A model generated the notes under the pieces. The model was not told the DNA's origin and searched no databases. It saw nothing but the letters and a program-made list of their open reading frames with translations. The translations under genes were made by a program, and so were the position numbers. This document shows positions 9,101 through 18,600 of a DNA stretch of 64,000 nt, in pieces. The first letter of the stretch is position 1; the number at the start of each line of letters is the position of its first letter. The stretch covers positions 1 through 64,000 of the forward strand of contig NZ_BMGM01000011.1 in assembly GCF_014640195.1 (NCBI RefSeq). The letters are read 5' to 3'. The stretch is from Psychroflexus planctonicus. Its GTDB lineage: Bacteria; Bacteroidota; Bacteroidia; Flavobacteriales; Flavobacteriaceae.

Positions 9101-10614
9101 AAATTCCATATCTAAATATCGATTTTGACTTGTTGGGTCAGACCGAAATAAATGTGCTTAAAAATGCTTTTGTATTTACAGGGGTTGAATTAGAAGACAC
9201 AAAATATCAGTCTGAAGGCAGGTTAGACGGATTAATTGCACATAATAATTTTAGCGATTGGGAGCTAGACTTAAACGTTGGTGGCACCAATTTTATAGCT
9301 TTAGACACTCCATTTGAAGAAGGAAAATTATATTATGGAACAGCTTTTATTACTGGAAATGCTGAAATTGTTGGACCCATTGATGATTTAGTGATTAATG
9401 TAGATGCTCGAACCAATAAAAATACACTTTTTAGAATTCCGTTAGACGATTCTGAATTTCTAACCGATGCTTCATTTATTTATTTTTTAACCGAAGCAGA
9501 TAAACTTGCAAAAGCGGAAGGAAAAAGTCTTGAGTTAAGAGAAGTGAAAGGATTGAGCTTAAATTTTGACCTTGACATTACGGAAGATGCTGAAGTTGAA
9601 ATTGTAATTGACAAAGAAAGTGGAAGTACTTTGCGAGGTCGCGGTACCGGAAACTTACTTATAGAAATTGACACCAATGGCAAATTCAATATGTTTGGAG
9701 ATTTTGAAGCCATTGAAGGTATTTACGATTTTAAATACGCCGGTTTGGTTAACAAGAAATTTAATGTGGTGCCTGGCGGAACATTAACTTGGGATGGCGA
9801 TCCGCTGCAAGCCAACATGAATGTTGAAGCCGTGTACAGAACGCAAGCCAATCCTGCCATGATCCTGGAAAATCCGAGTATTAATAGAGATATTCCCGTT
9901 GAAGTGACCATCAGTTTAAACGGAGAATTAATTCAGCCTGATATAAATTTTGATATCAACTATCCCAATTTATCTTCCATTGTAAAATCTGAGTTAGATT
10001 ACCGTATTCAAGGAAGAGAAAATACAGAATTGCAAGCCATTTCTTTAGTGGCGCAAGGTACATTTTATAATATAGACGGAATTGGTGGACAAGGCGCTAT
10101 TACAGGAAATTTAGTAGAAGGCGCTTCCGGCTTAATAGATAAAATATTTTCTGATGAAGAAGGAAAATTTAAAGTTGGTTTAGATTATACTCAAGCTCAA
10201 CGAACTCCCGACCAAAACCAAACTGGCGATCGCGTTGGAATGAGTTTTCAAACACAAATAAGCGATCGAGTGCTAATCAACGGTCGTTTTGGTGTTCCCG
10301 TTGGTGGAACTACCGAAAGCTTTGTTTTTGGAGATGTAGAAATTAATCTGCTGCTAAATGAATCTGGCTCATTACGAGCAAATGCGTTTAATCGGGAAAG
10401 CGATATTCAGTTTATAGGAGAAGAACTAGCTTACACCCAAGGAATAGGTGTTTCATATAATGTAGATTTTCAAAATTTTCGGGATTTGTTATATAAAATC
10501 ATTAATAAAGAAGCCATTCGGCAACCTGAAACTGAAAAAGAAAGCACAGAAGAAAAAGAAAAGAAAAAATCAGTTTTACCAGATTATATTGAATTACCGA
10601 ATAACGGGAATTAA
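6184..10614 (+). CDS. tamB: TamB-like translocation and assembly module (AsmA-like)
   Basis: This very long protein (1476 residues from the TTG at 6184) has an N-terminal membrane anchor, a long repetitive beta-rich region, and a C-terminal TamB/DUF490 domain. That domain includes NRDIPVEVTISLNGELIQP and NYPNLSSIVKSEL, and a tail with GMSFQTQISDRVLINGRFG. TamB proteins span the periplasm and help insert outer-membrane proteins or move lipids. No ATG is available. The open frame extends back to a stop at 6130 and encodes IKIKKFFRILGRIA before the hydrophobic anchor, which is the expected positively charged TamB start. The true start is therefore likely upstream, at ATA 6142 or ATT 6148. The gene is divergent from tsaD. 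Confidence 0.88.
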   Translation: MAIILLLLLVVIIFTIPRVQSYAAQKVTEDINKEYNTNIAVEALKIQLNGDIELKRVYVEDHHQDTLIYMDKFSTSLISLASFWDNSVQLSNTKINKLRFNLVRYKGEEEDSFIHFINQFKDPDQPKDSLNRKEFQLKANFLLATESHVSIIDETRANSNLFSIKNMLLNAENFKIKGSNIGVEIRKLSGLTGRNFLIEDLQTKFQYSPTQIHLDQLNLATDLSKVQGDIVMNYNRGDFSDFNNKVQLDAKFKYADLSTSDLAKFYSEFGYGEQLSFTGHLTGVMNNFDLENINLKGMRNSKIIAQKLNFKNIMDDEKDFILEGNFGELQTDYSDLANLLPRVLGNTIPEELSRFGELKIQGYTLIDGVNLKSDFSAQTSIGNAVVKLNFKNLNDQKNVRYVGDLSFNEIQLNKLLLEEKYGKVSFNLNVDGKGFKRKFLDTELQGKITSLGINDYEYKNIEIDGILKEPKFNGNFKIKDPNMDLNFSGLVDLSEEESLYNFEAKINYINLKKINLYKRDSISEIAGNVKMDMRGKDINDLKGNIDLNNFIYKNENETLEFEDLQLTSRFEDEIRYIDVNSPDVIKGKLSGIFELTELPKITVNAFQNLYYRKNPESLGQFAYVDFEFDIYSKIVEAIFPEIRFDAGTSLEGSIVANDNYFRLNFVSPEIEAYGNVFKKINLQIDNKDPLINTLVNVDKIKTSFYEASELEIINQSKNDTLFVRANLKGGKNNRDNYDLKIYQTSTDADELIFGFQNSQFSIKNYDWEIKNEDTQNNRLVIGENFQNFEFDSIVAHHQNTFVKLNGVVRDSTYKDVSLNFNKVKLETITPSIDSLALKGEMNGIASLFQDQGDYTPNVDFSITDFEVNQQKLGVLSLFADGDKNLENFNINASLKNNNDTLLVSKGRIFKSGSQQKIDADITANNLDVSMFSPLGGDVINQMRGDLSGSVSVTENLTKPALEGTLFLENGGLQIPYLNIDFDLLGQTEINVLKNAFVFTGVELEDTKYQSEGRLDGLIAHNNFSDWELDLNVGGTNFIALDTPFEEGKLYYGTAFITGNAEIVGPIDDLVINVDARTNKNTLFRIPLDDSEFLTDASFIYFLTEADKLAKAEGKSLELREVKGLSLNFDLDITEDAEVEIVIDKESGSTLRGRGTGNLLIEIDTNGKFNMFGDFEAIEGIYDFKYAGLVNKKFNVVPGGTLTWDGDPLQANMNVEAVYRTQANPAMILENPSINRDIPVEVTISLNGELIQPDINFDINYPNLSSIVKSELDYRIQGRENTELQAISLVAQGTFYNIDGIGGQGAITGNLVEGASGLIDKIFSDEEGKFKVGLDYTQAQRTPDQNQTGDRVGMSFQTQISDRVLINGRFGVPVGGTTESFVFGDVEINLLLNESGSLRANAFNRESDIQFIGEELAYTQGIGVSYNVDFQNFRDLLYKIINKEAIRQPETEKESTEEKEKKKSVLPDYIELPNNGN

Positions 10615-10703
10615 ATATAAAACGCTAAAATTTTAGATGCTAATCTAAAACGTGAAATCAAAAAAAGTTACTACATTCAACTTTAAAATTGTATTAAATT
10701 TCA

Positions 10704-10747
10704 CTTTAGCATATACTAAAAAGATATATATTTGTGATATACAAATA
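10704..10747 (+). promoter_or_regulatory. promoter and operator of the toxin-antitoxin pair
   Basis: A -7 box TATATTTG lies at 10727-10734. Overlapping it is a perfect inverted repeat, TATTTGT (10729-10735) and ACAAATA (10741-10747), around a 5-base spacer. The repeat covers the -7 box and probable start site, directly upstream of the antitoxin ATG at 10753. This is the position expected for an antitoxin-repressor binding site. A clear -33 TTG is missing; the nearest match is TTTA at 10705-10708. Confidence 0.6.
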
Positions 10748-10752
10748 AGATT

Positions 10753-10983
10753 ATGAAATCAATATCATTAAAAATAGACGAATCAATTTTTGGAGATACT
10801 GAAAAGATACTTAGTAGCTTAAAAAAACCACGCAATAGGTATATTAACGAGGCAATTGAATTCTATAATAAATTCCAACGCAAACAAATACTTGAAGAAA
10901 AATTAAAAAAAGAATCGGCTTTGGTTCGAGAGAATTCGATGTCAGTTTTACAGGAATTTGAAAAAATAGACCATGCAGATTAA
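10753..10983 (+). CDS. MazE-like ribbon-helix-helix antitoxin
   Basis: This 76-residue protein is the upstream partner of a MazF-like toxin. The N-terminal strand KSISLKIDESIF followed by a helix around RNRYINEAIEFYNK fits a ribbon-helix-helix DNA-binding fold. The charged C-terminal half (EEKLKKESALVRENSMSV) is likely the flexible toxin-binding tail. It overlaps the toxin gene by 11 bases, which suggests translational coupling. The inverted repeat over its promoter is the expected autoregulatory operator. The fold call is mine from pattern; the pairing rests on gene order and the recognised toxin. Confidence 0.75.
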   Translation: MKSISLKIDESIFGDTEKILSSLKKPRNRYINEAIEFYNKFQRKQILEEKLKKESALVRENSMSVLQEFEKIDHAD

Positions 10984-11320
10984 ACAATTTGAAATTTGGA
11001 TTGCTGATTTAAACCCACGAATAGGAACTGAGCCAGGGAAAAAAAGACTTGTTTTAGTAGTTCAGACCAATTTGCTTAATCAAGTACCGCATCCTTCTAC
11101 AATTATATGCCCAATTACTACAAATATTAAGAAAGAATCAGAAATATTAAGAGTGCATTTAAAAAAAGGAACGGCCAACTTATATGAAGATTGTGATGTA
11201 ATGGTTGATCAAATACGTTCAATTGATAACAATAGGCTAACAACAAAAATTGGAGCTTTACCAAAAGACAGCATTAAGTTAATCAAGGAAAATATCAAAA
11301 TTGTTATGGACTTAGATTAA
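10973..11320 (+). CDS. MazF/PemK-family mRNA endoribonuclease toxin
   Basis: The protein has 115 residues, typical for MazF. The N-terminal FEIWIADLNPRIGTEPGKKR matches the family's loop with the conserved arginine and glycine. It continues with VLVVQTN and then STIICPITT with the conserved threonine. Family members cleave mRNA at short sequences and are held inactive by the cognate antitoxin. The start codon lies in the last codons of the antitoxin gene. The pair sits between tamB and a ferredoxin gene and may be an insertion into a core region. Cut specificity cannot be read from sequence. Confidence 0.88.
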   Translation: MQIKQFEIWIADLNPRIGTEPGKKRLVLVVQTNLLNQVPHPSTIICPITTNIKKESEILRVHLKKGTANLYEDCDVMVDQIRSIDNNRLTTKIGALPKDSIKLIKENIKIVMDLD

Positions 11321-11401
11321 ATTTTTGCTGGTAGAAGAGCAATACTGGATTCAAATCACACATGCAACTCGATCATTAAATAATATTTTTTAACTGAAAG
11401 C

Positions 11402-11420
11402 GCGAAGTTGCAAACTTCGC
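11402..11420. repeat. short palindrome downstream of the toxin gene
   Basis: GCGAAGTT (11402-11409) and AACTTCGC (11413-11420) form an 8-base stem with a GCA loop. No T-run follows on either strand, so it is not a standard intrinsic terminator. It is GC-rich against AT-rich surroundings. Palindromes with this core are scattered between genes in some Bacteroidetes genomes, but only one copy occurs here. Confidence 0.4.
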
Positions 11421-11519
11421 AAAGCTGAGTAAAAAGTTATTTATACTTTGATATTCGTACTTCTAATATCATCGCACTTTTAATACTATTTTTTTTTAAA
11501 CGGTACTCTAAATGAAATC

Positions 11520-11903
<384 letters not shown>

Positions 11904-11918
11904 CGCAGAAAATAAGTT

Positions 11919-12992
11919 ATGGCAAAGCCAGATAAGGTGCAAAGCACAATAAATTCGTTAGTGCAATTAGGTAATTCGTTAAATGAATTTCTTCAACAAA
12001 ACAGAGCTCAAATTCCCGATTTTAAAGATGATTTACATCAGGAATTGCAACAACATATTCAGCTCGCAAAGCACCATAATTCTTGGTTTACTGAAGATGA
12101 AATTCTTTTTTGCTTACAGTCTTGGAGCGAAGCCTTAACTGAAAAAAATCTTCATTTTTGGCTAGATCAATACACTTTTAAAGAAAAAATAGCTAAACGG
12201 ATTGGTTTGGTCTTGGCAGGTAACATTCCTTTGGTAGGATTACATGATGTAATTAGTGTGTTGCTATCAGGAAACCATGTTGTTGCCAAGTATTCATCAA
12301 AAGACAAATTACTTATTCATTGGGTTGTAAAATTCTTGATGAGGGAAGACCAATCTTTTGCTAATCGAATAGAACTCACCAAGGACCAATTGAAAAATTT
12401 TGATGCCGTAATTGCTACTGGAAGCAATAATACCGCTCGCTATTTTGAATATTATTTTAGAAATAAACCACACATTATTCGTAAAAACCGAAATAGTATT
12501 GCGATTTTAACCGGTAAAGAAACCTCCGCAGATTTTGCCAACTTAGCCGAAGATATATTTAGGTACTTTGGTTTGGGTTGCCGAAGCGTTTCAAAATTAA
12601 TGGTACCCAAAGGATATGATTTTACTTCTTTTTTTGAAGGTTTATTTCATAAAAAAGCTTTGCTACAACATGATAAATACACCAATAATTACGATTATAA
12701 CAAAGCGGTTTATTTAATGAGCAGCGTAAAATTATTCGATAATGGATTTTTAATTTTAAAAGAAGACCAAGGCTTGTCCTCTCCTATTGGTTGCTTGTTT
12801 TACGAATTTTACAATTCGAAATCGGAATTAGAAAATGAGATTAGCAAACAAAAAGAAAATCTGCAATGCGTAGTAGGAAATCCTGAATTTTCATCTCAAA
12901 TTGATACGGCTTTTGGTCAATCTCAACATCCAGAAGTATGGGATTATGCCGATGGAATTGACACTTTAGATTTTTTATTGAAATTGAATTAA
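11919..12992 (+). CDS. LuxC-type acyl-CoA reductase
   Basis: This protein of 357 residues resembles the LuxC branch of acyl-CoA reductases, which reduce fatty acyl-CoA to aldehyde with NADPH. Supporting motifs are GLVLAGNIPLVGLHD (near 95-110), VIATGSNNTARYFEYYF, and RYFGLGCRSVSKLMVP, whose cysteine is the probable nucleophile. It is shorter than luminous-bacterial LuxC (about 480 residues). No luxD, luxE or luxAB lies nearby, so bioluminescence is not implied. The divergent ferredoxin is its regular neighbour in this family of bacteria. The physiological substrate is unknown. Confidence 0.82.
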   Translation: MAKPDKVQSTINSLVQLGNSLNEFLQQNRAQIPDFKDDLHQELQQHIQLAKHHNSWFTEDEILFCLQSWSEALTEKNLHFWLDQYTFKEKIAKRIGLVLAGNIPLVGLHDVISVLLSGNHVVAKYSSKDKLLIHWVVKFLMREDQSFANRIELTKDQLKNFDAVIATGSNNTARYFEYYFRNKPHIIRKNRNSIAILTGKETSADFANLAEDIFRYFGLGCRSVSKLMVPKGYDFTSFFEGLFHKKALLQHDKYTNNYDYNKAVYLMSSVKLFDNGFLILKEDQGLSSPIGCLFYEFYNSKSELENEISKQKENLQCVVGNPEFSSQIDTAFGQSQHPEVWDYADGIDTLDFLLKLN

Positions 12993-13041
12993 CTTCATTG
13001 TAGTGTCTTAGCTTATTGGTATATACAATTGAAAGACCTTG

Positions 13042-13066
13042 ATTTTCAACTTCAAATTGAAAATTT
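13042..13066 (+). terminator. possible terminator after acyl-CoA reductase
   Basis: ATTTTCAA (13042-13049) and TTGAAAAT (13057-13064) form an 8-base AT-rich stem with a 7-base loop. The T-run after it is very short, so this is a weak candidate. Confidence 0.3.
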
Positions 13067-13174
13067 GTAAAACTTAAATAAACTATAATATCAAGTTATA
13101 AATCTTAAAATTATTAACATCGATAGTTTAAATTTTTCTAATAAATATGTATTTTGCTTGCCAAAATATAAACC

Positions 13175-15511
13175 ATGAAAAACTTTTATCCACTCCTCAT
13201 TTTATTTTTTCTTTCCTATTTTCAAGCTACTTCACAAATCAACATCAATGACATTGTAAACGAAAATGAGTTTGCTACTGTTTCTTCCTGTGATGATTCT
13301 TATTTTATTAATAATGAAAACAATGGTTTAAGTAATAAAAATATTGTCTTTACCATTTGTCCAGATAATGACAACTTGGTAAGTACACTGGATTTTACCA
13401 CTTTTACAGCTCCAGAAGCGTTTCTAGATTTTATTATTTATGATGGAGATGATATAACCGCAAATGAAATTCCTTACGATGGTTCTGTTTCTTTAGTAAC
13501 TGCTTCTGATCCTGAAACAAACCCTACAGGCTGTATTACAGTTGCTATTTCATCAACCTTTATTCCTTCTGTGATTAATTCTGAAATAGCTTTTGATGTT
13601 GGTTGCCGTGAAATATGTGATATACCTTCTTCATTAGTGAATTTAGAACCTTCTTATTTTAATACCACTTCAGGCTTTTACGAAGTTGGAAATTATATTC
13701 CAGTAACTTTTGAAATTGACCACGAAGAATTAGACAATGAAAGCTATACCTATGAATGGGATTTTGGTGATGAAGAGACTACAACAACAAATATACCTTT
13801 TGTGCAACACGTTTACACAGAAATTTCAGAATACAATGTACAAGTTACAGTTATAGATCAATTTGGTTGTGAAACATTAAATACAGATTTAGCTAATGTA
13901 GAAGTAATTTCAAGAACCAGTGATTCCTGCGCTGATGCACAGCCCTTTTGTGCTGGTGGAGAATTGTTTTTCTTTCCGAATATAAACAATGAAACACCTG
14001 GTGGTGCTACATCAGCAGAACCTGGTCCAGATTATGGCTGTTTAGGTATAGAACCTTATCCTGCTTGGTTTTATTTTCAGGTAGACCAAGCAGGTGACTT
14101 TGAATTTCTTTTACAACAAAATACAAATGCAGACTTTTCAGGCACAAATTTAGATGTTGATTTTATTGTTTGGGGACCATTTGATACTCCAGCAGGAAAT
14201 TGTGACAATCTAACTTCAGCTAATGAAATAGATTGTAGTTATTCTGTTTCAGCTACAGAAACCATGATCATACCCAATACGGTTCAAGGTGACTTTTATA
14301 TTGTTTTAATCACTAACTTTAATACAAACCCTGGCTTTATCAGTTTTCAACAAACCAATGCCGGTGGAGAAAACGCTGGACTTTCAAGCTGTCCTATTTT
14401 AAATGAAGAAATAAGTTTGTGCAATGGAGATGAATATACCATCATTCCTTCTATACCTGCTAATGTTGTTGATAACCAAGTAAATTATACTTGGGAAATT
14501 TTTAATGAAACTACTCAAGCATTTGAAATTATCCCCGATGAAAATGATTTAAGCATCACTGTACAAAGTCCAGGTGGAACTTTTAAACTTACTGCTAGCA
14601 ATCCCATTACAGGTTCTTTTGTTGAAGGAACAATAGTTGTAAATTATTTCGAAACTCCTTCTTTTCAGTCTAGCATTGAAAACCTAGTGCTTTGTGAAGA
14701 AGATTCAAATAACCTGGAAGTAAATTTAAATCAAGCTGATTTTACAGTCGAAGGAATAAATGAAAGCCAATTATCTATTGCTTTTTATGCAACAGAAACA
14801 GATGCTTTTAATGGATTAAATTCAATTGCAAATCCTTCCGCTTACCAACCACAAAATCAATCTGAAACAATTTTTATACGAGCTGAAAACAATTTATCTC
14901 AGTCTTGCTATTCTATTTCAAGTTTTGAAATTATAAATAACTTTCCTGAAATTACAATTCCTATCGAACCACTCTTAGATTGTGATGAAGATGCTACAGG
15001 AACAGCGACTTTTGATTTAACTAGCTTTGAAGATGTCATTTATCAGAATTTAAATCCAAGTGATTTTTCAACAACTTATTATGAAACTCTAGAAGATGCA
15101 AATACGCAAGAAAACCCAATAGGTAACCCACAAGATTATGCTGCTATAACAGGTATAACTCCTATTTTTATTCTTGTAGATAATGGTGATTGTTCAACAA
15201 CTTTGAGTGTGGAAGTTAATGTTAATCCAAATGATGTTTCTTGTGAAGGCATTGGCACGGAAAGCTTTAGCCAACAAGTAAAATTCTATCCAAACCCTGT
15301 AACATCCATTTTAAAAATAGACTATTCATCTTTAACACCAATTGAAAGCCTAAAGATTTATAACATCAACGGTCAGCTTATTTTTCAGCAGAAATATAAT
15401 AGACTTCAAAACTACTTAGCATTAAACTTCTCAGATTTTGCTACAGGTATTTTCTTTGTAGAAATTGACAATGGTATTGAAAAAGCAGTCAAAAAAGTAA
15501 TTAAAATTTAA
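13175..15511 (+). CDS. T9SS-secreted PKD-domain surface protein
   Basis: This protein has 778 residues. A signal peptide runs to about residue 21 (FQATSQ). A CUB-like beta domain follows at about 35-150, with TICPDNDN and GCITVAISSTFIPSVIN. A PKD domain lies near 170-245 (YEWDFGDEE and EYNVQVTVIDQFGC). A third beta domain spans about 250-405 (CADAQPFCAGG to NPGFISFQQ). Two Ig-sized modules come next, each beginning at a cysteine (VLCEEDS, LDCDEDATG), and then a type A T9SS sorting domain (FYPNPVTSILKIDYS to the end). It would cross the outer membrane by type IX secretion. It is a paralogue of the next gene: both ends match it and the middle differs. Adhesion is a guess. Confidence 0.85.
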   Translation: MKNFYPLLILFFLSYFQATSQININDIVNENEFATVSSCDDSYFINNENNGLSNKNIVFTICPDNDNLVSTLDFTTFTAPEAFLDFIIYDGDDITANEIPYDGSVSLVTASDPETNPTGCITVAISSTFIPSVINSEIAFDVGCREICDIPSSLVNLEPSYFNTTSGFYEVGNYIPVTFEIDHEELDNESYTYEWDFGDEETTTTNIPFVQHVYTEISEYNVQVTVIDQFGCETLNTDLANVEVISRTSDSCADAQPFCAGGELFFFPNINNETPGGATSAEPGPDYGCLGIEPYPAWFYFQVDQAGDFEFLLQQNTNADFSGTNLDVDFIVWGPFDTPAGNCDNLTSANEIDCSYSVSATETMIIPNTVQGDFYIVLITNFNTNPGFISFQQTNAGGENAGLSSCPILNEEISLCNGDEYTIIPSIPANVVDNQVNYTWEIFNETTQAFEIIPDENDLSITVQSPGGTFKLTASNPITGSFVEGTIVVNYFETPSFQSSIENLVLCEEDSNNLEVNLNQADFTVEGINESQLSIAFYATETDAFNGLNSIANPSAYQPQNQSETIFIRAENNLSQSCYSISSFEIINNFPEITIPIEPLLDCDEDATGTATFDLTSFEDVIYQNLNPSDFSTTYYETLEDANTQENPIGNPQDYAAITGITPIFILVDNGDCSTTLSVEVNVNPNDVSCEGIGTESFSQQVKFYPNPVTSILKIDYSSLTPIESLKIYNINGQLIFQQKYNRLQNYLALNFSDFATGIFFVEIDNGIEKAVKKVIKI

Positions 15512-15577
15512 TGCTAACTCAAAAATGATGAGTTGTTCATTACCAATCTGCATTCCTTAAAATTTAAAAAATGTAAA

Positions 15578-15603
15578 CGCTAAATTTTATTAAAGATTTA
15601 GCG
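15578..15603 (+). terminator. hairpin between the two T9SS protein genes
   Basis: CGCTAAAT (15578-15585) and ATTTAGCG (15596-15603) form a perfect 8-base stem with a 10-base loop, followed by CTCTTAT. It lies in the 139-base gap and could end transcription of the first gene, so the pair may not be one operon. The missing T-run keeps this uncertain. Confidence 0.35.
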
Positions 15604-15650
15604 CTCTTATAAAACTAAAATCTTGTAAATTAGGCGACAAATTATTTACC

Positions 15651-18600
15651 ATGAAAAAAATATACTTTATCCTTATTGTTTTCTTAACAGTTTCTAGCAA
15701 TTATGGGCAAAATTTTAACTGGACATCAGACTTTAATGATACTGACCAATTAAACACTTGTAATGCTACTTTAGCCCTAAACAACAACGATGGCAACTTA
15801 AGCAATCAAGAAAAAACGCTAACTATTTGCCCTGACGATCCGAATGAAGTGATTACCTTAGAGTTCATTAGCTTTAGTTTAAATACCACTTTCAGCACCT
15901 TAGAGATTTACAATGGCGACAGCACCAACTCACCTTTGGTATTTGAATATGTAAGCGATGCTATGCCGCCCAACCCTACTTATATTGCATCTAATCCAAG
16001 TGGGTGTATCACCATCAAATTTACTACAGTTTTTATTCCTAGTATTATCAATATTGGTTTTGGAGCTCAGTTTGTATGTGGAGATCCCTGCCAACAAATT
16101 TTTCCAGAAGTTGACATCGATGGAAATACAACTTGTGAAGTTTCAGATGATGTTCCCTTTTACAGAGCAAACGAGTTACTAACATTTACGGGTTCAGCTT
16201 TAACTTCAAATAATTCACCTACAAGCGAATTGAATTTTGAATGGGAAATTGATGGAGATGATTATAGTGGAGAAACCGTACAACTTTCTTTTGCTGATGT
16301 AGATGAAATTGATGCTAGCTTAACCGTTACCGATTTGCAAGGTTGCCAAGAAAGCATCGATTTTGAGTTTGAGATTAGAAACGATGTTTTAAACATCAAT
16401 GAAGTAGATGATGAATATACTTTAGACGAATTGGTTTCAGATGTATTTATTTCGGGAGATTGTGCTATTGTAGATAATATTAATTCACCTAACAACTTAA
16501 ATATTTATGATTCAAATAGTCAAAGTATTGGGTACTTTTCAAAGAATTGTAGTGATTTTCCTTTCGAAAATGGAATTGTAATTGGTTCTGGTAATATTGA
16601 AGGTGTAACAACTCAAGCTGGAAATTCAGGACAAGGTTGGCCAGGAGAAGATGAATTAGCAACAATTGCAACAGGAGACCCTAATGTAGGAACTAGTAAC
16701 AATGCAACAGTAATTGAATTTGAATTCAGTTCTTACGAAGATGAAATTAGCTTTAATTACATTTTTGCTTCAAATGAATATGGAGGGACAAACAGTTTCG
16801 TTTGTAATTTCGCGGATACCTTTGCTTTTATTTTAAGTGGACCCGGAATTAATGACAGCAATCTTTATAATAACGATGCAAACCCCAACACACCTGCTAT
16901 AAATTTAGATTTAGGTGGACTCAACATAGCTACTATAGATAACGGTAGTGGTAATGGCTTAATCCCTACTACTCCTACCAACATTCACCCGAATCCAAAT
17001 TGTCCTACTGGTAGCCTAGGAGAGTTTGCTGTTTCTAGTTTATACAACCAGAACAATCCACCCTACCATATTTTAGGAGGAGAAACCCAAGTACTTACAG
17101 CTACTGCAAATGTAATTCCTTGTGAAGTATACACTATGAAAATTATGGTAGCCGATTATGGCGATAGCGCTTTCGATTCTTACGTATTTTTAGAAGGTGG
17201 AAGTTTTAACTTAGGAGCAAATTTAGGAGACGATATTTTCTTTACCGATACAGAACCCTTATTTGAAGGCGATGTATTTAGTGCTGAAGCTTTCGAAGGC
17301 AGCTTAGGTGGTGCTTGTAATTTTACAATAGAATGGTACAAAGATGGTGAGTTAATTGATGGAGAAACCGAATTAACTTTAGACATAACAGAAACTGGAA
17401 ATTACGAAATTTTCATTATTAGTGAAGAAGATTCCACTTTAGCCAATTGCAATAGCAGCGATTCTATTTATGTGGAATTTATTCCTGTGCCTGACCCAGA
17501 TAATATAGAAGATATACAAGATTTATTAATCTGTCAACCTCCTGTAAATGAATTTGACATTAACTTAAGAACAAATGATGCATTTGTTTTAGGGAGTCAA
17601 AATCCAGCTAACTTTAATGTAGATTATTTCCTATCGGAAGCTGATGCCAACGCTGGCACAAACGCTATTGCTAATCCTGAAAATTTCTCCTTAAATGCAA
17701 GTGAATTACAAAATGAAAATATCACCATTTGGATTCGTGTAGAAGAAGCACTAACAGGCAATGCACAAAGCTTTGTTACTTCTAGTTTTGAAATTGGTAT
17801 TTCTGAACCTAACCTAGATTTTGCAATTCCTGATTTAAATGGTTGTGCTATCAATAATTCTAACGTAGGCGTATTTGATTTAACGCAAGCAGAAACAACC
17901 ATTTACCAAGAAAATAGCGCTACTGGTTTTAATGTAAGTTATTTTACAACCGAAACCGATGCCTTAAACAACACAAATGAAATTGAAAACCCAAATGCAT
18001 ACGAAAGCAGTGGAGCTACAGAAACAATTTGGGTTAGACTTTCAAGCACATTCGATGAAAGTTGTTTTGATGTAACTTCTTTAGAAACTGAAATTTATTT
18101 ACAGCCAGAAATCAATCAATTAACAGATTTGAGTACTTGTGGAGATTTCTCTGGAAGTCAAAGTTTCGATTTAACTATCATTACACCAACATCAGTAAAT
18201 ACTCCAGATCCTAGTATCACTTTATTGAGTTTTTACAATAATGAAGCCGATGCCATTGCAGGACAAAACCCAATAACTAATAATCTTGCAACTTATCAAT
18301 TACCAAACGGAATAGATTCTCAAGACATCTTTGTAAGACTTGCCAATAACGATGCAAACGGAAATTGCTTTACAGTTGAAAGCTTTAATTTAAGCATCAA
18401 TAATGTTGAGATTGCTAATGAAATTAATGACATATTTTTCTGTAGTAGTATTGCTTCACCTATCTATATCTTAACCGCACAAAATAATAGTATTCTAGGA
18501 GCAAATCAAGTTATAGAAAATTATACAATTAATTACTTTACAAGCCAAAGTGATGCAGATAACAACGTAAATGCCATTTCAAATCCTTCAGGCTACCCCT

